Assembly: GCA_947446025.1 (NCBI GenBank)
Contig: CANFEY010000040.1
Coordinates: forward strand, 1-44,812
Length of the DNA stretch: 44,812 nt
Direction: 5' to 3'
From: Bryobacterales bacterium
GTDB lineage: Bacteria > Acidobacteriota > Terriglobia > Bryobacterales > Bryobacteraceae
In this document: positions 7,353 through 14,242 of the stretch, piece by piece
Position numbering within the stretch: position 1 is the stretch's first letter
How the letters are laid out: every line of letters starts with the position of its first letter
The notes under the pieces: generated by a model
Databases searched by the model: none
The model's input: the letters and a program-made list of their open reading frames with translations, nothing else
What the model was told of the DNA's origin: nothing
Position numbers and translations under genes: made by a program

Positions 7353-7661
7353 CTAAGCGAGGATCTCGCTGACCTCCACGCGGGTGAAATTCTGGCGGTG
7401 GCCCTGGGTGCGCCGGTACTGCTTTTTGCGCTTGAACTTGAAGACGATGGTCTTTTCACCGCGGCCGTGAGCCTTGATGGTGGCCGTGACGCGGGCGCTG
7501 CCCACTGCCGAACCGGCCTTCACCGCATCGCCATCAGCAATCGCCAACACGCGGCTGAATTCGACCTGCGCGCCCACGTCGCCGGGGAGCGTTTCTACTT
7601 CCAGAGACTGACCTGGCGTGACTCGATACTGCTTCCCGCCGGTTTCGATGACTGCGTACAT
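7353..7661 (-). CDS. rplU: 50S ribosomal protein L21
   Basis: A 102-residue ribosomal protein. MYAVIETGGKQYRV at the N-terminus and FKFKRKKQYRRTQGHRQNFT near the C-terminus are the family hallmarks. The open frame extends much further upstream, but only the ATG at 7661, preceded by AGGA, gives the standard L21 start; the extension has no L21 homologue. It is first gene of the rplU-rpmA-obgE operon. A stable hairpin lies 28 bases upstream of the start, in the likely 5' untranslated region. Confidence 0.97.
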   Translation of the reverse strand: MYAVIETGGKQYRVTPGQSLEVETLPGDVGAQVEFSRVLAIADGDAVKAGSAVGSARVTATIKAHGRGEKTIVFKFKRKKQYRRTQGHRQNFTRVEVSEILA

Positions 7662-7688
7662 AGGAATCCTTTTCGAGAGAACCTGAGG

Positions 7689-7710
7689 CCTGACGCGGCT
7701 GTGCGTCAGG
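7689..7710 (-). promoter_or_regulatory. Hairpin in the rplU leader
   Basis: CCTGACGC (7689-7696) and GCGTCAGG (7703-7710) form a perfect eight-pair stem with a six-base loop, in the presumed leader of rplU mRNA. Ribosomal protein operons are often controlled by leader structures that bind the protein product, and an L21 leader is known in some bacteria. Whether this hairpin does that is inference. Confidence 0.4.
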
Positions 7711-7842
7711 GACAGAACTTTTAGAGTACTACACTCGGTGCGGCATTTGCCACTCAAAGTTCGAGAGTGCTTTTGGAGCACCCGCAAACGCGGGACCCGC
7801 ATATTTGTACTAGTACGAATAGTACTCTCCGTGCTAGCGTGA

Positions 7843-8622
7843 ATGCTGTGTCTCATGGAAAATTTGGTGCGTTCGTTGGGGTTGTTTTTGGCTTTGGGAG
7901 CATTTCCCGCGTCGGCCTCCACCATTAGTGGGGCTGCCGACTTGATTGGAACGACGTACGACGTGACGATCGGAAACCAGGGACAAAATGCAGGGGAACT
8001 GGCAGGCATGACAGTTACGGCCTTGTTTGCCTCGGGTCCGCAGGTAGTTTGCACGTTCGCCATAGTGGGTGCGGATTCAATGTGCGCCGGCGTGGGATTC
8101 AACGTCTTTATTTCGCCGGCTACGTCGGAAACACACTCGGCCACCTGGGTGATCTCGAATCTGCGCACGGCAGGGGCGGGTAACCAGCTGCTGTCCGTGG
8201 AATTCAACGGAATCCCGGGGAACACCGCGTTCAACCCGGACGTGGATGACTCTAAGGGCGGGAATCCCGGTCATCCTAATGTGAACGCCACGTGCGGACA
8301 GACCCAGACAAAAGGGTTCGGCAACTGCCGCTCAGCCGAAACCACTAGTGGCGGGACAACGCTGGCGGAGGCGCAGGTGTTGTACTTCAACGCGCTACAG
8401 CTGTCTGGTTCAAGCCCCAATCTGGACCTTTGGGCAGGTCTGCGGTTGACATTCACCAACAACGCGGTGACCTTCGGCGGCGGGCAGGTTTTCGAATTCA
8501 AGATCGACACCGACTTTTTGGGCAGCGCATCGATTTCGACGCCTGAGCCCAGCACGTTCGGCATGGCCGGACTCGCGCTGGCCTTTCTGGCCGCGCGGCG
8601 GCACCTTACGAAGAATTCGTAA
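7843..8622 (+). CDS. PEP-CTERM domain exported protein
   Basis: A 259-residue exported protein. It has an N-terminal signal peptide (core LVRSLGLFLALGAFPASAS) and a C-terminal sorting signal: TPEPSTFGMAGLALAF, a hydrophobic helix, then the basic end AARRHLTK. PEP-CTERM proteins are processed by exosortase (EpsH/XrtA type) and usually go to the surface or extracellular matrix. The central domain is beta-rich with four cysteines and no family I can name. ATG 7855 (residue 5) is an alternative start. No exosortase is present in the window. The upstream 180 bases are a divergent intergenic region shared with rplU. Confidence 0.8.
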   Translation: MLCLMENLVRSLGLFLALGAFPASASTISGAADLIGTTYDVTIGNQGQNAGELAGMTVTALFASGPQVVCTFAIVGADSMCAGVGFNVFISPATSETHSATWVISNLRTAGAGNQLLSVEFNGIPGNTAFNPDVDDSKGGNPGHPNVNATCGQTQTKGFGNCRSAETTSGGTTLAEAQVLYFNALQLSGSSPNLDLWAGLRLTFTNNAVTFGGGQVFEFKIDTDFLGSASISTPEPSTFGMAGLALAFLAARRHLTKNS

Positions 8623-8690
8623 CGATTCTGTTTCCACCTCTCTCCCCTGCGTAGTAGTATGTAGAGACAGTCACGGAAGGAGGCGTCCCG

Positions 8691-9245
8691 ATGTCCTTGT
8701 GGAAGAGCCGAAAAAAAGAAGAGCAACCCGTCGTAAAGCCTGTTTCGGCCCCGCCTCAGCACCGTTCGGAACCCGCCAAGGAAGGAATCCCTATGTCGAC
8801 CATGCCCACGCGCCCTATGGAAACACCAGAACCTGTTTCGCGGGGAGGGACGGCGGTTTTGGGCAAGTCCGTCATCGTCAAGGGGCAGATTTTCAGCCGT
8901 GAGGACCTGACCATTGACGGCGAAGTGGAGGGCACGGTGGAGTTGCAGGAACACCGGTTGACCGTTGGCCCCAACGGAAAGGTTTCCGCCACGATCAAGG
9001 CGAAGGAAATTTGCGTGATCGGGTCGGTGACGGGCAATGTGGAGGCGTCAGACAAGATCGACATCCGCAAGGAAGCGAAACTGGTCGGCGACATCCGTAC
9101 CGCGCGCATTGTGATCGAAGACGGCGCGTACTTCAAGGGCAACATCGACATCATCCGGACGCCGGCGGCGGCTCCGGCTAAGCCTCAGGCGGTGGCGGCG
9201 GCTGCCCCCGTGGCCAAGCCCGCAACCGCGGAAGGTTCGCACTAA
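8691..9245 (+). CDS. Bactofilin (polymer-forming cytoskeletal protein)
   Basis: A 184-residue protein. A proline-rich, charged N-terminal tail (about residues 1-50) precedes the beta-helical bactofilin core (about 52-155): GKSVIVKGQIFSREDLTIDG, EVEGTV, VGPNGKVSATIKAKEICVIG, SVTGNVEASDKIDIR and GDIRTARIVIEDGAYFKGNI. The C-terminus is an Ala/Pro-rich tail. Bactofilins polymerise without nucleotide and help place envelope or division proteins. The start has a strong GGAAGGAGG site. The methyltransferase-like gene follows after nine bases, so the two are probably in one transcript. Confidence 0.92.
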   Translation: MSLWKSRKKEEQPVVKPVSAPPQHRSEPAKEGIPMSTMPTRPMETPEPVSRGGTAVLGKSVIVKGQIFSREDLTIDGEVEGTVELQEHRLTVGPNGKVSATIKAKEICVIGSVTGNVEASDKIDIRKEAKLVGDIRTARIVIEDGAYFKGNIDIIRTPAAAPAKPQAVAAAAPVAKPATAEGSH

Positions 9246-9254
9246 GTCTCCGCA

Positions 9255-9836
9255 GTGCAAACACGGACCAGCAGTGGCCTAGACCAGTTCTGCGCGTCTC
9301 TAGAAGACCGCGCGGGGATGACCATTCTGGACCTGGCCGGCGCGAACCAGGGCACCGTCAGCTTTATCACGGGCTACGGGCATGGCTTGTACTCGGACGA
9401 CCTGTTACTGCAAATGGATGGCTGCTTCGGCGGGCCGGATTTCTTTGAGAACCAGTCCAGCCCGCGCAAGGTGGAAGAATTTCTGGAGCGCGCGCTGACT
9501 TTCCCCGACGAGCATTTCGACGGGGCGCTGCTGTGGGACTCCTTGCAGTACTTGTCGGGGCCATTGCTGGAGGCCGTGATTGAGCGCCTGTGGCGGATGC
9601 TGCGTCCGGGCAGTCATATGCTGGCTATGTTCAACGCCAATGAGCAGGCCCAGATGGTCGAGTCTTACTCTTACCGGATTGTAGATCATCGCACCATTGG
9701 GATGCAGACACGCGGGATGCGCAGGCCCTCGCAGCCTTTCAACAACCGGACACTGGAGAGGCTCTTTCAGAATTTTCACTCCGTGAAATTCTTTCTGACG
9801 AGGGATAGTTTGCGCGAAGTTATCGTCCGCCGCTAG
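9255..9836 (+). CDS. Class I SAM-dependent methyltransferase-like protein
   Basis: A 193-residue protein starting at GTG 9255. It shows the layout of a short class I methyltransferase: [20 protein letters not shown] as motif I (with A-G-A-N in place of the usual G.G.G), [13 protein letters not shown] as motif IV, and [16 protein letters not shown] as the post-II region. Motif I is degenerate, so binding of SAM is uncertain and it could be an inactive relative. It is tightly linked to the bactofilin gene upstream and lysS downstream (13-base gap). The substrate is unknown. Confidence 0.65.
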   Translation: MQTRTSSGLDQFCASLEDRAGMTILDLAGANQGTVSFITGYGHGLYSDDLLLQMDGCFGGPDFFENQSSPRKVEEFLERALTFPDEHFDGALLWDSLQYLSGPLLEAVIERLWRMLRPGSHMLAMFNANEQAQMVESYSYRIVDHRTIGMQTRGMRRPSQPFNNRTLERLFQNFHSVKFFLTRDSLREVIVRR

Positions 9837-9837
9837 T

Positions 9838-9843
9838 TATACT
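9838..9843 (+). promoter_or_regulatory. -10-like hexamer seven bases before the lysS start
   Basis: TATACT ends at 9843 and the ATG begins at 9850, so a transcript started at the normal distance would begin at the start codon. No good -35 is visible. The same spacing occurs before the genes at 20455 and 22762. Confidence 0.35.
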
Positions 9844-9849
9844 GCATCT

Positions 9850-11268
9850 ATGTCCCTTGAAGATGAAATGTTTGCGCAACGCCGCAGCCGTGTGGCTGAG
9901 GTGGAGGCGCTGGGGTTCCGCGGCTACGGGCAGCGGTTCGATTTCACGCACACTGTAACTCAGGTGTTGGCCGAATATAGCCCGAAGACGGCGGAGGAGT
10001 TGGTGGACCGGCCACGGGTGAAGCTGGCGGGCCGCATCATGACGATCCGGCGCATGGGCAAGGCCGGGTTCATGCACCTGATGCAGGCGGGCGAGCGTTT
10101 GCAAGTCTATGTACGCAAGGACGGGGTTTCCGAGCGCGACTACAAGCTGTACGAGATTCTCGACATGGGCGACATCGTCGGCGTGGAAGGCTACGTCTTC
10201 CGCACTCGCACGGGCGAGTTATCGATTCACGTGGATACGCTGACGTTCTTGTCAAAGATTTTGATGACGCTCCCGGAGAAGTTTCACGGGCTGGAAGATG
10301 TGGAACTCCGGTATCGGCAACGCTACTTGGACTTGATTGCGAACGCGGACTCACAGAAGGTGTTCATGACGCGGGCGAAGATCGTCTCGTCACTGAGGCG
10401 GCAACTGGAAGAGCGCGGCTTCGTCGAAGTGGAGACGCCGATGATGCAGGCGGTGTACGGTGGCGCGACGGCCCGGCCGTTTGTCACGCACCACAACACG
10501 CTCGACATCGACCTCTATATGCGCATCGCGCCGGAACTGTATTTGAAGCGCTTGATCGTAGGCGGGTTGGATCGCGTGTATGAGATTAACCGCAACTTCC
10601 GCAACGAAGGCATCTCGACGCACCACAATCCGGAGTTCACGATGCTGGAGTTTTATCAGGCCTACACCGATTACCGCGGCTTGATGGACCTGACTGTGGA
10701 GATGCTGAAGCGAACGGCGCTGGATGCCACGGGTTCGACGGTGGTCCAGTATCAGGGCCAGGAACTTGATTTCGGCAACGTGCGGCGTATGTCGATGCAA
10801 GAAGCAGTAGGCGACATGACGCTGTTCGGCGACGCGTTGGTGCATGCGTTCGAGGCGAAGGTGGAGCCGATGTTGTTCCAGCCGACCATCATTTACGACT
10901 ATCCCGTGGAAGTGTCGCCGCTCTCTAAGCGCCGCGAAGACGACCCGCGCTTTGTGGAGCGCTTCGAGATCTACGCCGCCGGCATGGAGATCGGCAACGC
11001 GTACACGGAGTTGAACGATCCAGCGGAGCAGTGCAGCCGCTTCCTGATGCAACTGGACCGCAAGGCCGCGGGCGACGAAGAAGCGCACCAGATGGACGAA
11101 GACTATCTGCGAGCCATGAGCTACGGCATGCCCCCCACGGGCGGCGAAGGCATCGGGATCGACCGGCTGACAATGATTCTCACGGATTGCAAGTCGATTC
11201 GCGACGTGATTCTGTTTCCCTTGTTGCGGCCTGAGGGGGGGATTGGGATGGTGGAGAAGTTGCGGTAA
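9850..11268 (+). CDS. lysS: Lysyl-tRNA synthetase, class II
   Basis: A 472-residue cytoplasmic enzyme that charges tRNA-Lys. The OB-fold anticodon-binding domain spans about residues 50-150 ([20 protein letters not shown]). The catalytic domain contains motif 1 ([19 protein letters not shown]), motif 2 ([20 protein letters not shown]) and motif 3 ([14 protein letters not shown]). Length is normal to slightly short. ATG 9850 has no Shine-Dalgarno but a -10-like TATACT seven bases upstream. The stop TAA (11266-11268) overlaps the first bases of the left inverted repeat of the four-helix-bundle element, so that element begins exactly at the gene end. Confidence 0.96.
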   Translation: MSLEDEMFAQRRSRVAEVEALGFRGYGQRFDFTHTVTQVLAEYSPKTAEELVDRPRVKLAGRIMTIRRMGKAGFMHLMQAGERLQVYVRKDGVSERDYKLYEILDMGDIVGVEGYVFRTRTGELSIHVDTLTFLSKILMTLPEKFHGLEDVELRYRQRYLDLIANADSQKVFMTRAKIVSSLRRQLEERGFVEVETPMMQAVYGGATARPFVTHHNTLDIDLYMRIAPELYLKRLIVGGLDRVYEINRNFRNEGISTHHNPEFTMLEFYQAYTDYRGLMDLTVEMLKRTALDATGSTVVQYQGQELDFGNVRRMSMQEAVGDMTLFGDALVHAFEAKVEPMLFQPTIIYDYPVEVSPLSKRREDDPRFVERFEIYAAGMEIGNAYTELNDPAEQCSRFLMQLDRKAAGDEEAHQMDEDYLRAMSYGMPPTGGEGIGIDRLTMILTDCKSIRDVILFPLLRPEGGIGMVEKLR

Positions 11269-11311
11269 AGAAGAATTCAGAATTCAGAATTCAGGAGTCA
11301 GAATTCAGAAT
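11267..11311 (+). repeat. Left inverted repeat of the four-helix-bundle cassette
   Basis: Begins AAAGAAGAATTCAG, continues with AATTCAG units, then GAGTCAGAATTCAGAAT. It overlaps the last two bases of the lysS stop codon and contributes the A and T of the ATG at 11310. Confidence 0.9.
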
Positions 11312-11681
11312 GGCTGCTCAACGGGGCGCGAAGACGTTTCAGGATTTGGTGGTGTGGCAGAAGGCGCACCAACTGGTTTTGGGCGTCTACAGATATTCGG
11401 CGGCGTTCCCGAAGTCTGAGGTCTACGGGCTGTCGTCGCAGTTGAGGCGGGCGGCGGTATCGGTTCCGGCCAACATCTCCGAGGGGTTCCGAAGGCGGGG
11501 GAAAGCGGACAAGCCGCGGTTCCTAAACATCGCGCAGGCGTCGCTTGAGGAATGCCGCTACTATCTAATCTTGGCTCAGGATCTGGAATACGGTCCAAGC
11601 ACCGAATTCACGGAGCGACTAGAGGAGGTGAGCCGCATGCTAACGCGCTACACCGACACCATTCTGAATTCTGACTCCTGA
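11310..11681 (+). CDS. Four-helix-bundle protein, S23/IVP family
   Basis: A 123-residue protein. It has the family pattern: FQDLVVWQKAHQLVLGVYRY, then F.K.E.YGLSSQLRRAAVSVPA, NISEGFRR and FLNIAQASLEECRYYLILAQ. Relatives include proteins encoded by 23S rRNA intervening sequences and the Avd accessory proteins of diversity-generating retroelements; the fold is a four-helix bundle that forms pentamers and binds nucleic acid in studied cases. The ATG lies in the left inverted repeat, and the last residues (TILNSDS and stop) are encoded by the right inverted repeat. No reverse transcriptase or variable repeat is nearby, so this is not a DGR. The job at this locus is unknown. Confidence 0.9.
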   Translation: MAAQRGAKTFQDLVVWQKAHQLVLGVYRYSAAFPKSEVYGLSSQLRRAAVSVPANISEGFRRRGKADKPRFLNIAQASLEECRYYLILAQDLEYGPSTEFTERLEEVSRMLTRYTDTILNSDS

Positions 11682-11698
11682 ATTCTGAATTCTTCTTT
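11661..11698 (-). repeat. Right inverted repeat of the four-helix-bundle cassette
   Basis: Reverse complement begins AAAGAAGAATTCAG and ends GAGTCAGAATTCAGAAT, matching the left arm apart from seven missing bases. It encodes the protein's last residues and the stop, and ends three bases before the permease ATG. Confidence 0.9.
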
Positions 11699-11701
11699 CT
11701 T

Positions 11702-12922
11702 ATGTTTGAACTCTTCATCGCCGGCCGCTACCTTCGCGCCAAGCGCAAGCAGGTGATGATTTCTGTCATTTCGGTCATCTCGGTCATCGGGGTGGCGACG
11801 GGGGTCATGGCCCTGGTGATTGCGCTGGCGGTGACCAACGGCTTGCGGAACACCACGCAGCGGACGTTTCTTGCGGCCACTGCGCATGTGATGGTGATGG
11901 AGAAGCAACGTGGGCCGGGGATTGAGGGTTGGCAGGCTGTGGCGGGGCGGCTGGCGAAGTTACCGGGCGTGCAAGCGGCGTCGCCGGCGCTGTATGACGC
12001 TACGCAGATCAGTACTCCGCTGAACAACCTGGGGATGAGCATCAAGGGGCTCTCCTTTGCCCAGGGCGGGTTCCTGCCCGACATTTTGTTGCACTTGAGG
12101 GCCGGGTCGCTGGAGCCAATGCGTGGGAATGACGGGATTCCGGGGATCTTGTTGGGTGTTGAGGCGGCCAAGCAGTTGGGGGCAGAAGTTGGCACGCGGG
12201 TAAACCTGCTGATCATGGATGCGACGCCGCTGGGGCCTCGGCCTACATTTGAGACGGCGCGGGTGGCGGGGCTGTTTGAATCCGGAATGTATAACTACGA
12301 CAACGGGCTCGCGTTCATGGCGCTGGGGGATGTGCAGCGGCTGTGGAAATACCCGGACATCGTCAACAGCATTGAACTGAATCTGAGCGACATCTACGCC
12401 GCGCCGGAGGTGGCCAAGGCGGCGGAGGCGGTGATCGGCAAGGAACTGGCCGCGCAGACCTGGCAGGAGCAGAACCGGTCGATTCTAGATGCGTTCCAAC
12501 TGGAGCGGATGGTCTCGGTGATCACGATCAGCCTGATCCAACTGGTGGCCGCGCTAAACATTCTGACCACGCTGGTCATGATGGTCATGGAGAAGCACCG
12601 GGACATCGCGATCCTGATGGCGATGGGGGCCAAGGTGGGGCAGATCCGGCGGATTTTTGTGTACAAGGGCGCGATCATCGGGGGGATCGGGATTGTGCTC
12701 GGGTTGGCGCTGGGCTATGGGATCAGCTATTTCGCGGACCGCTATCAGTGGCTGCAGTTGGATCAGACGGTGTATTCGCTGAAGTATCTTCCGCTGGAGG
12801 CGAATTGGTCCGACGCGATCTGGATTTCCGCGGCGGCGATGGCGGTGAGCTTGCTGGCGACGATTTACCCGGCCTGGAGCGCGACGAAGATTACTCCGGT
12901 GGAGTCGATGCGGTACGAGTAG
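11702..12922 (+). CDS. LolC/LolE-type ABC transporter permease
   Basis: A 406-residue inner-membrane protein of the FtsX/MacB-like permease family. Residues about 1-50 give the first helix (KRKQVMISVISVISVIGVAT). A periplasmic domain of about 200 residues follows, then three helices near the C-terminus (including LIQLVAALNILTTLVMMVME and GGIGIVLGLALGYGISYFA), ending WSATKITPVESMRYE, the usual end of LolC/E. It probably extracts lipoproteins for transport to the outer membrane. The partner ATPase LolD is not next door. The base stretch before the ATG is the right arm of the cassette and offers no Shine-Dalgarno. It converges with the antitoxin gene with no spacer between stop codons. Confidence 0.9.
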   Translation: MFELFIAGRYLRAKRKQVMISVISVISVIGVATGVMALVIALAVTNGLRNTTQRTFLAATAHVMVMEKQRGPGIEGWQAVAGRLAKLPGVQAASPALYDATQISTPLNNLGMSIKGLSFAQGGFLPDILLHLRAGSLEPMRGNDGIPGILLGVEAAKQLGAEVGTRVNLLIMDATPLGPRPTFETARVAGLFESGMYNYDNGLAFMALGDVQRLWKYPDIVNSIELNLSDIYAAPEVAKAAEAVIGKELAAQTWQEQNRSILDAFQLERMVSVITISLIQLVAALNILTTLVMMVMEKHRDIAILMAMGAKVGQIRRIFVYKGAIIGGIGIVLGLALGYGISYFADRYQWLQLDQTVYSLKYLPLEANWSDAIWISAAAMAVSLLATIYPAWSATKITPVESMRYE

Positions 12923-13225
12923 CTATGCAGCCCTACGGGTGACCGTGACCTTTACGCGGTAGCCTAGCGCGGCCAGCATGCGGATGAGCAGGTCTGTGGA
13001 GACGTGTCCGAGGTTGTCGTTCAGCACAGCGGTGACTCGCGACCGGGAGGTCATCGCCCGGCGGGCCAACTCGGCGTGCGTCAGGTTTTTCTGCTGAACA
13101 ATGCGCCGCAGCCGCTTGGAGAGATCGTGCGGGACCTTCCACTCCTGGGCATCCGCCGCGGAGAGTCCCAGGGCTTTTGCCAGCTCTTCGGGTGTGTGGG
13201 CGGCAAATGTTCTTGGCGTGCTCAT
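12923..13225 (-). CDS. HigA-like XRE-family antitoxin
   Basis: A 100-residue DNA-binding protein. Residues about 34-90 form a helix-turn-helix domain (LRRIVQQKNLTHAELARRAM, then SRSRVTAVLNDNLGHVSTDL). The N-terminal 33 residues include a short EELAKALGLSAADAQEW segment typical of antitoxins paired with phage-Gp49/HigB-type toxins. Its ATG overlaps the toxin's TGA (ATGA), so translation is coupled. As an antitoxin it should neutralise the toxin and repress the operon. The toxin carries an amber codon, so this may now be an orphan regulator. Confidence 0.85.
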   Translation of the reverse strand: MSTPRTFAAHTPEELAKALGLSAADAQEWKVPHDLSKRLRRIVQQKNLTHAELARRAMTSRSRVTAVLNDNLGHVSTDLLIRMLAALGYRVKVTVTRRAA

Positions 13226-13557
13226 AGCATCACTTTCAGCCGTTTTCCAGCAAGCCTGATCTCCGCGACCGACGTTGCTTGCGACTTCGTCTCGAACGCG
13301 TGGAACACGAATACCCCTTGCACGGACGCGACGTAGTAGAACCCCCGGTAGATCCCATGCACGTCTCGTACTCGAAGCTCCCAGACGCCTGCCGCCACGT
13401 CGGGCATTGGCCTGGCTGCCGGTAAACTGAGATGCTCTCCTAACTGGAGGCGCTATAAGCCTCGTCCGATCACGTTCCGCGCTTCTTCCGGTAAGGTTTG
13501 AATCACCGCTCGCGCCTTCGGATGAAAAATGACCGGCCTAACTACGGGATGTCTCAT
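13222..13557 (-). pseudogene. HigB-like (phage Gp49 type) toxin interrupted by one amber codon
   Basis: Reading from ATG 13557 gives MRHPVVRPVIFHPKARAVIQ, TLPEEARNVIGRGL, a TAG at 13453-13455, then RLQLGEHLSLPAARPMPDVA, WELRVRDVHGIYRGFYYVAS and VFVFHAFETKSQATSVAEIR up to the stop at 13222. Apart from the amber the frame is open and the length (111 residues) is right for a RelE-superfamily HigB toxin: 'ELR..d..g.yRgfY' and 'v.vLHAF.KK' are its core. One substitution in a tyrosine codon (TAC or TAT to TAG) would explain the stop. ATG 13407 could restart a 61-residue C-terminal piece. The start overlaps the stop of the small upstream gene. Confidence 0.75.
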
Positions 13558-13567
13558 ATTTGGGACA
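13550..13567. promoter_or_regulatory. Imperfect dyad at the toxin start, possible operator
   Basis: TGTCTCATATTTGGGACA is symmetric at 14 of 18 positions and spans the start codon of the toxin gene. Antitoxins of the HigA type bind such dyads, but usually upstream of the operon; the role here is inference. Confidence 0.3.
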
Positions 13568-13733
13568 TGGCGGTGGGGTGACCCCCTCTATTGAGACAAA
13601 CTGCATTGTCACACTTGCCGTTTGCGGTATATTTCTTCACCTCGGCATCGATCACGTTTTCGCACACGGAGGCATACGCCGAATTGAACCCACTGAACAG
13701 CGCAAGAAATACAATCGTTTTGCGAACGAACAT
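13554..13733 (-). CDS. Small secreted protein, unknown function
   Basis: A 59-residue protein starting at ATG 13733, which has a strong AGGGAGG site. It has a signal peptide (MFVRKTIVFLALFSGFNSAYA) and a mature part of about 38 residues with three cysteines (VCENV, GKCDNAVC). No family recognised. The open frame extends upstream, but the signal peptide and ribosome site define this start. It lies 13 bases after the gene at 13747, and its TGA overlaps the toxin's ATG (ATGA), which suggests one transcript and coupled translation through the small-gene run. Confidence 0.6.
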   Translation of the reverse strand: MFVRKTIVFLALFSGFNSAYASVCENVIDAEVKKYTANGKCDNAVCLNRGGHPTAMSQI

Positions 13734-13746
13734 CTGATGCCTCCCT

Positions 13747-14157
13747 TTAACCGTTCTTCTTTTTCCCTGCCGGCTTTTTCTTTTTTGCATTCTTCTTTGC
13801 AGGCTGTACAGTATCGAAGAAATAGGGGACCGAAAGATTCGAGAACCCCTCGATGACTCGCACACGAAAGGGCCCGTCCACTACCCCACCACTTTCGACG
13901 GTGCGCAGGTAGTGTGCTCCATCGGCGGGAGCCGGGCCGAAACCGTAGGTGATCTCAAATCGTCCGTCAGACTTGGGCACGGTGAATTCTTGAATCTGCT
14001 TCGGAATTTGAGCCGTAGCGTGCTGAGTAATCGTCCACAACGCGCCGTTCGTATGAGGCCCGTAGGATGCGTTGTAGGGGATGCCCACCGCTTCCACAGT
14101 GACGCGAATGACCTCGCCATCCACGACTTCATATTGATTTGGGCCGGTTATTTTCAC
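13747..14157 (-). CDS. Hypothetical protein with lysine-rich tail
   Basis: A 136-residue protein starting at GTG 14157, with GGGAGG eight bases upstream. The first 110 residues look like a small beta domain (YEVVDGEVIRVTVEAVGIPY, TNGALWTITQ, DGRFEITYGFGPAPADGAHY). The C-terminus PAKKNAKKKKPAGKKKNG is very basic and probably disordered; it could bind nucleic acid or acidic surfaces. There is no signal peptide and no family I recognise. First of four closely packed minus-strand genes ending in the higBA-like pair. Confidence 0.6.
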   Translation of the reverse strand: MKITGPNQYEVVDGEVIRVTVEAVGIPYNASYGPHTNGALWTITQHATAQIPKQIQEFTVPKSDGRFEITYGFGPAPADGAHYLRTVESGGVVDGPFRVRVIEGFSNLSVPYFFDTVQPAKKNAKKKKPAGKKKNG

Positions 14158-14242
14158 GATAAAGTCCTCCCAACGGAAATCTTCCCGGGTGGTATTACAC
14201 AGTTTCCGTGTCAGTGGCGCTACAATTCGCTAACTTCCACGA

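Larger units (their letters stand above)
11267..11698. mobile_element. Inverted-repeat-bounded four-helix-bundle cassette
   Basis: A 432-base unit placed between the lysS stop and the permease start. The left repeat (11267-11311, 45 bases) and right repeat (11661-11698, 38 bases) are reverse complements, identical apart from one extra seven-base unit (AATTCAG) in the left arm. They enclose one gene whose start and stop codons lie inside the repeats. S23/intervening-sequence proteins are known from inserts in 23S rRNA genes that are also closed by complementary ends; this looks like the same kind of unit outside rRNA. Mobility is inference; no target duplication is obvious. Confidence 0.55.

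Noticed and set aside
7662-8234. N-terminal extension of L21
   Set aside because: No L21 has such an extension; the ATG at 7661 with AGGA gives the standard protein, and the extension would cover the PEP-CTERM gene.
11267-11311. Tandem AATTCAG units as a CRISPR-like array
   Set aside because: Heptamers without spacers; they belong to the inverted repeat arms.
11310-11681. Diversity-generating retroelement accessory gene (Avd)
   Set aside because: No reverse transcriptase, template repeat or variable repeat in the neighbourhood; the S23/IVP reading fits better.
13453-13455. Amber codon read as pyrrolysine or programmed readthrough
   Set aside because: No pyl genes or stimulatory element visible; a plain nonsense mutation is simpler.
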